22,013 nt of DNA from contig JBKEDH010000075.1 in NCBI GenBank assembly GCA_047975295.1, positions 1 through 22,013 of the forward strand. Reading direction: 5' to 3'. The notes beneath the pieces are model-generated. The model saw only the letters and a program-made list of their open reading frames with translations, was not told the origin of the DNA and made no database searches. The translations under genes were made by a program, and so were the position numbers. The first letter of the stretch is position 1, and each line of letters opens with the position of its first letter. This stretch comes from JBKEDH01 sp047975295. GTDB taxonomy: Bacteria; Bacteroidota; Bacteroidia; Flavobacteriales; Flavobacteriaceae. This document shows positions 14,629-22,013 of this stretch, one piece after another.

Positions 14629-17403
14629 ATGAAACGACTTTTTTCGATTTTCCTATTATGCTTTACGGCTGTTGTAGGTGCGCAAACCACAGGTTCTATA
14701 GTTGGAAAATTAACAGACAAAGAATACAATAACGAACCTCTGGCTTTTGCCAACGTCTTAATAAGAGGCACAACTAAGGGAACAACTTCGGATATCGATG
14801 GACTTTATGGTTTTGAGAATTTAGAAACAGGCAATTATACTTTGGTTTTTAGTTTTGTTGGGTATCAAACTCAAGAAATTTCTATAACTGTTGTTGCCGA
14901 TAAAGTTACCGAAGTAAATGTGTTGATGGGTGCAGATGCTGCAGCTTTAGATGAGATTGTAATTACAACAACTACAAAGCGCGAAAGCGAAACAGCCCTT
15001 TTGTTGGAACAAAAAAAAGCCGTTGCATTTAAAGCTTCCATTGGTGCCGAAGAATTGTCGAGAAAAGGTGTAGGCGATGTGGCTACAGCCGTAACAAAAG
15101 TTAGTGGCATTTCTAAGCAGGAAAGTTCGGGGAGTATTTTTGTAAGAGGTTTGGGCGATCGTTATAATGTAACAACATTAAATGGCTTGCCGTTACCATC
15201 CAACAATCCGGCAAACAAAAATATTACATTAGATATTTTTTCTACCGACATTGTAGAGTATGTGGGTATTAGCAAAACATTTGAGTCGCAAAACTATGCC
15301 GATTTTGGAGGGGCCAACATAAATATCGTGTCGAAGAAATTCTCCGGTTCACCATATCTTGCCATTGGTGTGGGTTTGGGCGCTAATACAAATGTTTTAA
15401 AAGTTGATGATTTTTATTTGCAGGATGGGCCATCGTATTTGGGGTTCGATACAGGAAAAAAACCAGACAATCCTTTTTTACCATACAACTATACCACGAG
15501 TTGGGACAGACAAAAAAACAAGAATACGTTTAATAACAACTATGCTGTTTCGGCAGGAAAACGTTTCGATATTGGCAAAAACAGTCGTTTAGGAACTTTT
15601 ATTACAGCTTCGTTCGATGCCAACAATATGTTTACAGAAGGTTTAGATCGGGGAAGTATTACGGCTCAAGGCACCATAAACTCCGATTTTTATAAAAAAT
15701 CATACAAACATAATACCAATAGTACGGTTATGGGTACTGCCGACTATAAAATAAATAGCGATAACGCCATCTTGTTTTCGTCTATGTTTTTAAATTCCAG
15801 TACACAAGATTATAGCGAATACGAAGGTGACAACCAAAATTTTGATGGTGGTATGCCTGGTCTTGGAGATATTTCAGGGTTTATAAAACGAGGTACATTC
15901 GAAAGAACTCAATTGTTTATAAACCAATTAATGGGAAAGCATAATTTTAACGAACAATGGCAGACAAGTTGGGCTGTTGGTTATAGCGTTATAAACAATA
16001 TTGTACCCGACCGTATGCAGAACACTTTTGTTCCCGCTCGCAACAATTCTTCCAACTATACTTTTTTTACCGATTCAAGTATTCATAACCATAGGTATTT
16101 TCAAAATCTGGAAGAAAAAGAACTTTCTGCCGATGTTTCGGTGGCTTATAATTTTAAGAATGAAGATAACGATTATAAGGGGAAAGTAACTTTGGGCTAT
16201 TCGGGAAGAATGAAGGATATCGATTTTACTTCGGAACAGTATGCCTTTTTTCCGGTAGCAAATTCAATAGTGTTTCCAAAAGAATGCATCCATCATGTCG
16301 ATAACTATTTTAATGCTTCCCATTTCGACTATTCCAATGGCGACAAATCTAGTGTGATAAACCAGTTGTATAACGGTAACTTAGATGTACATTCTGCTTA
16401 TACAAATGTACAATATAGGTTTACCGATAATTTATCTGTAATTGTTGGTGCCAGAATAGAGCAGTTGGATCAATCGGTTTATTTTATTTCCCAACTTGCA
16501 CCAGGTGGCGATACCTCCAATTTTACACCGTTTAATTTCTTACCCAGTTTAATTGCTAAATACACACTTGGCGATAAGCAAAATTTAAAGTTTGCAACCA
16601 GTAAAACCTACACGCTGCCACAATTTAAAGAAAAGGTTAAGTTGTTGTTCCAAGAAGTGACCCAAGACTATTTTGGTAACCCGACTTTGTACGCTTCTAC
16701 AAACTATAATGTGGATTTGGGTTGGGAATTTTACCCTAACGATGGTGAATTAATTTCGGTTACCGGTTTTGGTAAATTAATCCAAGATCCGATAAACGAA
16801 ATGTTTACCAATTCGTCGTCGGGAAACATCACCTATGCCAATACCGGTAACAATGCCATTGTTGCGGGTGTTGAGGTGGAACTAAGAAAAAATATCTTTA
16901 AAATAGAAAAAGGTAACGATTTAACCAATAAATTATCGTTGGGCATTAATGGTTCGTACATTTATCATACTCAAGATTTGGATAAAGATAAAGTTTTTGC
17001 CGAAAACGGATTTGGTGCCAATTTCACCTTCAATGAAGCCAAGTTATCCGGAGCATCGGATTTTTTGGTAAATGCAGATATTACTTATGCTACGCAATTT
17101 TCTGAAAATAAGAATTTTACGACTACGCTAGCTTATGCTTATTTTTCCGATAAATTGGCTGTAATCGGTACCCAAGGTTTGGGCAATATGGTCGATAAAG
17201 CTATCAATAAATTAGACCTTATCGTTAAAACCAATATAACCGAAAATTTACAATTAGGCCTTTCATATAAAAATATATTGAACCCAACATTTAAACGTGT
17301 TCTAGAACAAAGCGAAGTGTCGGGAAGCAGTACCAACGATGTGTTGGTTAGTTCCTATAAAATGGGTTCTAATTTAAGTTTATCTTTTAAATATACATTA
17401 TAG
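14629..17403 (+). CDS. TonB-dependent outer-membrane receptor with N-terminal CarboxypepD_reg domain
   Basis: A 924-residue energy-coupled importer of the outer membrane. Signal peptide 1-18 (cleavage before QTTGS); CarboxypepD_reg-like domain ~20-105; TonB-box-like region ALDEIVITT ~106-115; plug with VFVRG-type motif (IFVRGLGDRYN) and LNGLPLPSNN at ~170-190; then a barrel of short beta strands ending in LSLSFKYTL, close to the aromatic C-terminus usual for barrels. No SusD-like gene follows, so it is not a classical SusCD pair; instead a beta-helix lipoprotein gene follows 150 bp later. Substrate is not evident; the 11-bp repeats upstream suggest a nutrient-limitation regulon, possibly phosphate. 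Confidence 0.9.
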   Translation: MKRLFSIFLLCFTAVVGAQTTGSIVGKLTDKEYNNEPLAFANVLIRGTTKGTTSDIDGLYGFENLETGNYTLVFSFVGYQTQEISITVVADKVTEVNVLMGADAAALDEIVITTTTKRESETALLLEQKKAVAFKASIGAEELSRKGVGDVATAVTKVSGISKQESSGSIFVRGLGDRYNVTTLNGLPLPSNNPANKNITLDIFSTDIVEYVGISKTFESQNYADFGGANINIVSKKFSGSPYLAIGVGLGANTNVLKVDDFYLQDGPSYLGFDTGKKPDNPFLPYNYTTSWDRQKNKNTFNNNYAVSAGKRFDIGKNSRLGTFITASFDANNMFTEGLDRGSITAQGTINSDFYKKSYKHNTNSTVMGTADYKINSDNAILFSSMFLNSSTQDYSEYEGDNQNFDGGMPGLGDISGFIKRGTFERTQLFINQLMGKHNFNEQWQTSWAVGYSVINNIVPDRMQNTFVPARNNSSNYTFFTDSSIHNHRYFQNLEEKELSADVSVAYNFKNEDNDYKGKVTLGYSGRMKDIDFTSEQYAFFPVANSIVFPKECIHHVDNYFNASHFDYSNGDKSSVINQLYNGNLDVHSAYTNVQYRFTDNLSVIVGARIEQLDQSVYFISQLAPGGDTSNFTPFNFLPSLIAKYTLGDKQNLKFATSKTYTLPQFKEKVKLLFQEVTQDYFGNPTLYASTNYNVDLGWEFYPNDGELISVTGFGKLIQDPINEMFTNSSSGNITYANTGNNAIVAGVEVELRKNIFKIEKGNDLTNKLSLGINGSYIYHTQDLDKDKVFAENGFGANFTFNEAKLSGASDFLVNADITYATQFSENKNFTTTLAYAYFSDKLAVIGTQGLGNMVDKAINKLDLIVKTNITENLQLGLSYKNILNPTFKRVLEQSEVSGSSTNDVLVSSYKMGSNLSLSFKYTL

Positions 17404-17450
17404 TCAACGTAAAATTAATGTTAACCAAAAAGCGCAATTCTCTTATTATA

Positions 17451-17507
17451 CTTAACAACATCATAATACTTGCTTAACCAAACAAAAATACATTGTAGCG
17501 TTCTTTG
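17451..17507 (+). promoter_or_regulatory. 11-bp-spaced TTAAC repeats and -7 box before the lipoprotein gene
   Basis: Three in-register units: CTTAACAACAT, CATAATACTTG, CTTAACCAAAC (cores TAAC 17453, TAAT 17464, TAAC 17475). TTTGC begins at 17504, again 29 bp after the last TAAC, in GTTCTTTG (17500-17507), which resembles the receptor's GTTATTTG. A second -7 candidate, TACATTGT, lies one turn upstream at 17489. It suggests the lipoprotein has its own promoter of the same class. Confidence 0.68.
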
Positions 17508-17553
17508 CACCGAAACCAAAAAAGGAATATTTAATAAATTAAACAGAAAAAGA

Positions 17554-18660
17554 ATGAAAAAGTCAATTTTAGCCATAACGGCAATAGCCGGTCTTATTTT
17601 TACCGGATGTAGCAACGACGATGATACGTCGATCCCAAAAAGTAGTTTTGAGCTTGTCGCAGCCAATTTTAAAGGTAATATTAACGATGGTGAAGTAACC
17701 TTGAATCCTGCCGAAGTTTATACATTAACAGGTCCATTGGTTGTAAAGTCTGGAGCCGAATTGAATATTCCCGCCGGAACAAGAATCGAATCCGATCCTG
17801 CTGGAGACCCACTTACCATGTATATTGCGGTAGAGCGAGGTGCAACTATAAATATTACCGGACAACCCAATAACCCGGTTGTAATGACTTCCGGAAAAAC
17901 AGTAAAGGCCGAAGCCGATTGGGGTGGTTTAATTGTTTGTGGCGATGCGCCCGCAAATACCGGTAACAACGGTGAATCGGAAGTAGGATTGTTACCTTAT
18001 GGTGGTGACAACGAAAACGATTCGTCTGGAAAAATACACTATTTAAGAGTGGAATATACGGGTTCTAAATTCTCTTCTTCCAAAGAATTTAATGGTGTTT
18101 CGTTTTTTGGAGTGGGAAAGGGTACCGAGATTTCTAACATCCTTGCATACGAAAGTGGCGACGACGGTATAGAATTTTTTGGAGGTACTGTTAATGCATC
18201 AAACTTAGCCATTATAAATGCTTACGACGATTCGTTGGATTTTGCCGATGGTTACTCAGGCACATTAACTAACGTATATATTTCGGGGGTTACTAAAGCA
18301 GGTATTGAAGGGTCTAATAACGGCTCTAACGATATAGCAACTCCAATGACCAATGCCACTTTGGTAAACGTTACCATTGTTAAGGGAAGCGATGCTAAAT
18401 TTACGGCTTCCGAGCAGGCCATTAACTTTAAAGAAGGCGGCGGAAAACAAACCTATACCAATTTATTTGTTTCCGGTATCGAAACCTTTGCAAAGTTGGA
18501 TTCGGGTTCTGGTGCAACTGCAAGAATCGAGGCTGGAGATTTTAAAGTAAATGGTGTAAATTTTGTAGCAGACAATAACCTAACAACAGATTATATCTTG
18601 AACGAAACCGGTGCCGGTAATGGTGCGGCATTGCCAACTTGGGTCGCTGCAATTGAATAG
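17554..18660 (+). CDS. Surface lipoprotein, predicted beta-helix, partner of the TonB receptor
   Basis: From the ATG at 17554 the protein has 368 residues, with lipobox IFTGC (Cys19) followed by SNDDD, an acidic stretch like Bacteroidota surface-export signals. An in-frame upstream ATG at 17470 would bury the signal peptide and is rejected. The mature part is rich in short beta strands with Asn, Gly and Asp turns, typical of a right-handed beta-helix. Two related Asp-rich turns, GDDGIEFFGGTV and DDSLDFADGYSGT (~205-235), may bind a metal or ligand. I recall similar lipoproteins next to this receptor type in Flavobacteriia, with unknown function. The gene is followed by a strong terminator. 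Confidence 0.8.
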   Translation: MKKSILAITAIAGLIFTGCSNDDDTSIPKSSFELVAANFKGNINDGEVTLNPAEVYTLTGPLVVKSGAELNIPAGTRIESDPAGDPLTMYIAVERGATINITGQPNNPVVMTSGKTVKAEADWGGLIVCGDAPANTGNNGESEVGLLPYGGDNENDSSGKIHYLRVEYTGSKFSSSKEFNGVSFFGVGKGTEISNILAYESGDDGIEFFGGTVNASNLAIINAYDDSLDFADGYSGTLTNVYISGVTKAGIEGSNNGSNDIATPMTNATLVNVTIVKGSDAKFTASEQAINFKEGGGKQTYTNLFVSGIETFAKLDSGSGATARIEAGDFKVNGVNFVADNNLTTDYILNETGAGNGAALPTWVAAIE

Positions 18661-18688
18661 GAGAAGTATAATATAAATATGATTAAAG

Positions 18689-18719
18689 TCCTTTACTATT
18701 TTTGTAAAGGATTTTTTTT
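18689..18719 (+). terminator. Intrinsic terminator after the lipoprotein gene
   Basis: Perfect 8-bp stem TCCTTTAC (18689-18696) / GTAAAGGA (18704-18711), 7-nt loop, then eight T (18712-18719). It lies 28 nt after the stop codon and separates this module from the two-component genes. Confidence 0.93.
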
Positions 18720-18900
18720 GTAACTTATTTTTTTAGTACACGGTAAAAATATCTTTATGAGCTTATCGATTTTTTATCTTCAAGGTTAATAATTCAACAT
18801 TTCATTCATCAATATACTGACGATAATTTGCTTTTTTTGGCTATAAAGCCGAACACAAAATAATGTAAGGAAAAAAGTAATACTTTTCTATTCAATTGAA

Positions 18901-18916
18901 AAGTTTAATCGAGTTC
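18901..18916. repeat. 16-bp intergenic motif, copy 3
   Basis: AAGTTTAATCGAGTTC differs at one base from copies 1 and 2, and its right flank (TAT) also matches copy 2. It sits 37 bp before the kinase start codon. Like copy 1 it is preceded closely by TTGA. Just upstream, ACTTTTC (18882-18888) and GAAAAGT (18898-18904) form an inverted repeat that overlaps it. Confidence 0.55.
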
Positions 18917-18940
18917 TATGTCTATATTTAGGGAGAATAT

Positions 18941-18948
18941 TATTTTTG
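18941..18948 (+). promoter_or_regulatory. Possible -7 box of the kinase gene
   Basis: TATTTTTG fits TAnnTTTG and ends 4 nt before the start codon at 18953, implying a leaderless transcript if used. No TTG is present at 19-21 bp upstream, so this may be chance in AT-rich DNA. Confidence 0.3.
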
Positions 18949-18952
18949 AAAT

Positions 18953-20794
18953 ATGAATCGTATAAAAAGACAAGTTAGTACTACGGTATTTATGTTGTTT
19001 ACCCTGATTGCTTTTTCCCAAAGTAAAAAAAATCAGGCTATTATCGATTCAATTCACAAAAATATTTTAAAATTTAATAATACAGATTCTACGGTAATAG
19101 CAAATGCACATTTTAACTTGGGAGAAGTTTATAGGTACAGTTTTATAGGCGATAGTGCATATTTTCATTATTATGAAGCCGAAAAAATCTATAAAAACAC
19201 ATACGACAATTTTAAGTTAGCCCAGACATTGTACGGTATTGCGGTAATCCAATGCAACGAAAAAGATTTAACCGGTAGCGAATTAACCTCGATAGAGGCT
19301 GTTTCGTTGTTGGAAAACCTAACTGAAACCAATAAAGTAAAAGCCCTAAAATCTTTTTTATACAACAATTTGGGTTTGGTTTTTGGAGAGTTGGAACAAT
19401 ACGAAGAAGCCGAATATTATTATAAAGAATCCATAGCTTTAAAAGAAGAATTAGGTAAAGATTATAAGACAAGTAAGGGTATTTCCATGAACAATTTGGC
19501 TTTGTCGTATAAAAAGGCAGGAAAATATAAGGAAGCTATTGGGTATTTTAATCAAATTTTAAAAAATAAGGATTTAGTAAAAGAAAGATCCGATCTGTTG
19601 GCTTTAGCGCTAAACAATTATGCACACTGTAAATTTTTATTGAACGATTTTAACGAGTTACCCCAATTATATTATCGAGCATTACGGGTTGTTGATAGTA
19701 TAAACACCAATGGGTATAATTCCATTATAGTACATAAGCATTTGGCCGAATATTATAAAAGATTGAACAAAATAGATTCTGCCAAATATTATGCGTACAG
19801 AGCACGGTCAATTGCAGAAAAACACCATAACGACGAACTGCTAAGTTCTTTGCTGTTGCTTTCCAATTTGGAAAAAGGAGAAAAAAGTTCCGAATTTTTA
19901 AGACAATATATTGCTTTAAGCGATAGTATGCTAAAAAAAGAGCGAAGTACCCGTAATAAGTTTGCCAGAATACAATTTGAAACCCAAAAAATTGAAAAAG
20001 AAAATGTAAGAATAGCCAAAGAACGCTTATGGCTTTTTGTTTTTTTAATTGTCTTGATTATAACTACCTTTTTAATATACTTGGTAATTACCCAAAGGAA
20101 AAAAAATATAGAGCTGGAATTTGTACAGGAACAACAAAAGACCAACGAAGAAATCTATAATCTTATGCTTGGTCAAAACGAACAGATTGAACAGGCCAGG
20201 ACGGCAGAAAAAAAACGAATTTCCGAAGAGCTTCACGATGGTATCTTAGGACGGCTGTTTGGTACACGTTTAAGTTTGGACAGCCTTAATACCAACAACA
20301 GCAAAGAGGCAATAGCAACTAGAAATGAGTATATAGCCAAATTAAAAGTTATTGAAACCGATATACGTAAAGTATCGCACAAGCTAAATGCCGATTTTGT
20401 TTCGGGCTCTGGGTTTATGGATATTATAAGGACTTTGCTAGATACTCAAACCTCAGCATATAATCTTAGCTATATGTTAGATTACGAGGATGTTATAGAT
20501 TGGGATGGAATTTCCAATAAAACAAAAATCCATATTTACAGAATTTTACAAGAAACACTTCATAACATATATAAACATGCTAAGGCCAGTAAAATAGATA
20601 TTAGCATAAAACCAAAAAAAAATGTAATTTACATCACGATTATTGATAATGGGGTGGGCTTCGATATAAATAAGGCTAAAACAGGAATAGGTTTAAAGAA
20701 TATAACATCAAGGATTAAAGAAATAGAGGGGAAATTATCAATACAATCGGAAGAAAACCATGGAACAAAAGTGATTATAGAAGTACCTGTTTAA
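18953..20794 (+). CDS. TPR-containing sensor histidine kinase (HisKA_3 / NarL-type)
   Basis: A 613-residue membrane sensor. Signal peptide ~1-23; periplasmic region ~25-350 made of helical TPR repeats (clear units around 137-165 and 179-205, with NNLGLVFGELEQYEEAEYYY and NLALSYKKAGKYKEAIGYF); one membrane helix at 360-380; coiled-coil linker; phosphoacceptor box EKKRISEELHDGILGRL with His428; and a HATPase_c domain with N-box ETLHNIYKHAKA (534-545), DNGVGFD (565-571) and GIGLKNI (578-584). All catalytic motifs are intact. The response regulator starts 17 nt downstream, so the two are a cognate pair. The input signal is unknown; TPRs suggest a protein or peptide partner in the periplasm. Confidence 0.92.
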   Translation: MNRIKRQVSTTVFMLFTLIAFSQSKKNQAIIDSIHKNILKFNNTDSTVIANAHFNLGEVYRYSFIGDSAYFHYYEAEKIYKNTYDNFKLAQTLYGIAVIQCNEKDLTGSELTSIEAVSLLENLTETNKVKALKSFLYNNLGLVFGELEQYEEAEYYYKESIALKEELGKDYKTSKGISMNNLALSYKKAGKYKEAIGYFNQILKNKDLVKERSDLLALALNNYAHCKFLLNDFNELPQLYYRALRVVDSINTNGYNSIIVHKHLAEYYKRLNKIDSAKYYAYRARSIAEKHHNDELLSSLLLLSNLEKGEKSSEFLRQYIALSDSMLKKERSTRNKFARIQFETQKIEKENVRIAKERLWLFVFLIVLIITTFLIYLVITQRKKNIELEFVQEQQKTNEEIYNLMLGQNEQIEQARTAEKKRISEELHDGILGRLFGTRLSLDSLNTNNSKEAIATRNEYIAKLKVIETDIRKVSHKLNADFVSGSGFMDIIRTLLDTQTSAYNLSYMLDYEDVIDWDGISNKTKIHIYRILQETLHNIYKHAKASKIDISIKPKKNVIYITIIDNGVGFDINKAKTGIGLKNITSRIKEIEGKLSIQSEENHGTKVIIEVPV

Positions 20795-20811
20795 TAATCA
20801 AATATTTAGTG

Positions 20812-21486
20812 ATGATGCAGAAGATTAGAATACTCATGATAGATGATCATCCTATGATTATCGAAGGTTATCAAAACACGTTGTTGTACACAAAAAAGGA
20901 GAGCCAAGAACTAAAAATCGATATTGCAAATAATTGCGATGAAGCTTTAAAGTGTATTGAAAAAAGCATAAAAAACGAGTTTCCTTACGATGTGTTGTTT
21001 ATCGACATTAGTATTCCGCCATCATCCAATGGAGCTATGACTTCGGGCGAAGACATTGCCGTTTATACCAGAAAAGTTTTGCCCAAATCTAAAATTATAA
21101 TCCTTACCATGTATAACGAATCGTTTCGAATACACAATATAATAAAAACTGTAAATCCCGAAGGGTTTCTAATTAAAAGCGATTTAACATCGAGTGAGTT
21201 GGCAAGCGCTTTCCAGGCTATTTTAAACAATCCGCCATTCTATAGTGGCACGGTAAACAGTTATTTGAAAAAAATTGTTGCCAGTAATGTTGTTATAGAC
21301 GATAAAAATAGAAAAATATTACACCTATTATCACAAGGTGTAAAAACAAAAAATTTAGCTTCACATTTAAATATTTCACTTAGTGCCATTGAAAAACGGA
21401 AGAAACACTTACGGGAAATTTTCGAGGTGGACGATGGGCAAGATGAAACGCTATTAAACCAAGCCAGAAAAAAAGGTTTTGTATAA
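20812..21486 (+). CDS. LuxR/NarL-family DNA-binding response regulator
   Basis: About 224 residues. Receiver domain with acidic pair in MIDDHP and phosphoacceptor Asp in LFIDISIPP (Asp65 from this start), conserved Thr in IIILTMY and Lys in GFLIKSD. The C-terminal ~65 residues form a helix-turn-helix of GerE type (KILHLLSQGVKTKNLASHLN, then SAIEKRKKHLREIF). The receiver has an extra loop after the phosphorylation site (SSNGAMTSGED), longer than in typical NarL members. GTG 20809, ATG 20812 and ATG 20815 are adjacent possible starts; I choose the first ATG. Partner of the upstream kinase. Candidate targets are the receptor/lipoprotein module or genes outside the window. Confidence 0.9.
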   Translation: MMQKIRILMIDDHPMIIEGYQNTLLYTKKESQELKIDIANNCDEALKCIEKSIKNEFPYDVLFIDISIPPSSNGAMTSGEDIAVYTRKVLPKSKIIILTMYNESFRIHNIIKTVNPEGFLIKSDLTSSELASAFQAILNNPPFYSGTVNSYLKKIVASNVVIDDKNRKILHLLSQGVKTKNLASHLNISLSAIEKRKKHLREIFEVDDGQDETLLNQARKKGFV

Positions 21487-21635
21487 GAAAATATACAGAT
21501 AATTAAAATAACGTATAAAATTTACTTCCTTTAAGCTTCTGTAAATACTTGTTGCTACGGTGTTTTTACTATTTGCTTGAGGTTAGGTGTGGGAAACCCA
21601 CAACAAGAAATAAAAAATAATGTTTACTTTTGGGA

Positions 21636-21732
21636 TATCAACACCAAAAATTAATTAATCCCTCAATTTTTTGTTGATAATAGCAATTTACAATGGCCCT
21701 GTGGAGGTGAGAGAACCACAGGGCTTCTTCTT
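21636..21732 (+). ncRNA. Candidate small structured RNA
   Basis: A perfect TAnnTTTG match (TACTTTTG, 21625-21632) precedes a long hairpin: TATCAACA (21636-21643) pairs with TGTTGATA (21672-21679), and beyond a CC bulge AAAAATT (21646-21652) pairs with AATTTTT (21665-21671). A second hairpin and pyrimidine tail end it at about 21732. No reading frame of note is present. The size (~95 nt) and layout suggest a short stable RNA. I could not match it to a named family; 6S-Flavo was considered but its closing stem is not evident. No -33 TTG was seen. Confidence 0.45.
21696..21732 (+). terminator. Terminator-like hairpin at the end of the candidate RNA
   Basis: Perfect 9-bp GC-rich stem GCCCTGTGG (21696-21704) / CCACAGGGC (21716-21724), 11-nt loop, then the pyrimidine tail TTCTTCTTTT. 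Confidence 0.75.
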
Positions 21733-21781
21733 TTATAAACTGCCTAAGACAGCTTTATTCTCCCAAACAATAGCAATATAA

Positions 21782-22013
21782 AGCCCTAAGCAAATTAAGC
21801 AGGTTATCAATTTAATAAAAACGGGAGTTGCTCTTTACAGTGAAAAGGCTAAGGAAGTAGCTATAAAACGTTACGATATCTCGAACAAAAGGTATGTGTT
21901 GGGTAAAATTTCCATAACCGATTTAAATATCGCCATACAAGAACGAGACCGTGCTGTTATAAACTATTTAAATGCTTTTTAAAGTTTTTGGATAGATTAT
22001 TATATTTTACGGC
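21782..22013 (+). pseudogene. Remnant of a TolC-family outer-membrane efflux protein gene (runs off the window)
   Basis: The frame starting at 21782, directly after an in-frame TAA (21779), encodes a helical stretch typical of the C-terminal part of TolC-type efflux proteins: EVAIKRYDISNKRYVLGKIS, then ITDLNIAIQERDRAVINYLN. An in-frame TAA at 21980-21982 interrupts it, and the same frame continues as SFWIDYYILR, which fits the family's usual ending (NALRxFWxxYYxLR). There is no start codon and the preceding ~300 residues are absent. So the gene is both truncated at 5' and interrupted by a nonsense codon. The rest, if any, lies beyond the window. Confidence 0.75.

Larger units (their letters stand above)
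21487..21781. other. Gene-free stretch after the response regulator
   Basis: No coding sequence is supported. It holds a small hairpin TGTGGG (21588-21593) / CCCACA (21597-21602), a -7-like TACTTTTG (21625-21632), the candidate small RNA described separately, and a short stretch before the tolC-like remnant. Confidence 0.6.

Noticed and set aside
17470..17553. Longer lipoprotein starting at ATG 17470
   Set aside because: It would put 28 residues before a clear signal peptide and lipobox, and this stretch holds repeat units and the -7 box.
14629..18660. SusC/SusD glycan-uptake pair
   Set aside because: The lipoprotein after the receptor has no SusD-like TPR helical features and looks like a beta-helix; no glycoside hydrolase is nearby.
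21636..21732. Firm call of 6S RNA or a riboswitch
   Set aside because: No long closing stem with a central bubble, and no intact gene downstream for a riboswitch to control.

Overview
The window looks like the chromosome of a flavobacterium (Bacteroidota, probably Flavobacteriaceae). It is AT-rich and has a type IX secretion C-terminal sorting domain, CarboxypepD_reg-type TonB receptor architecture, a Bacteroidota-style b558-type succinate dehydrogenase, and several promoters fitting the Bacteroidota consensus TTG-N19..21-TAnnTTTG. No insertion sequence, CRISPR array, tRNA or rRNA gene was seen.

Positions 1-4560 hold the 3' part of a secreted matrixin-like metalloprotease, then a complete sdhC-sdhA-sdhB operon with a good promoter and a clear intrinsic terminator. 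Positions 4571-10470 hold a large uncharacterised outer-membrane protein (minus strand), divergent from an xth-ompA-like lipoprotein pair, then tadA on the minus strand. Positions 10532-13779 hold dxs and, convergent to it, a dGTPase gene.

Positions 13830-21486 form the most interesting block: a secreted stand-alone CarboxypepD_reg-like protein (127 aa), a 924-aa TonB-dependent receptor whose N-terminus is a paralogue of it, a Asp-rich surface lipoprotein predicted to be a beta-helix, and a TPR histidine kinase with a LuxR-type response regulator. Each of the first three genes is preceded by head-to-tail TTAAC-type repeats at exact 11-bp intervals. In all three, the last strong TAAC lies exactly 29 bp before a TTTGC element (a probable -7 box). 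Direct 11-bp repeats are typical of PhoB/OmpR-family sites, so I infer one co-regulated outer-membrane uptake module, possibly phosphate-responsive. The neighbouring LuxR-type regulator is an alternative controller.

Positions 21487-22013 hold no intact gene. They carry a candidate small structured RNA ending in a terminator-like hairpin, followed by a broken fragment of a TolC-family outer-membrane efflux gene that runs off the window. A 16-bp motif recurs in three intergenic regions (9993, 14341, 18901), and the sdhA-sdhB gap contains a hairpin plus a 14-bp tandem repeat.
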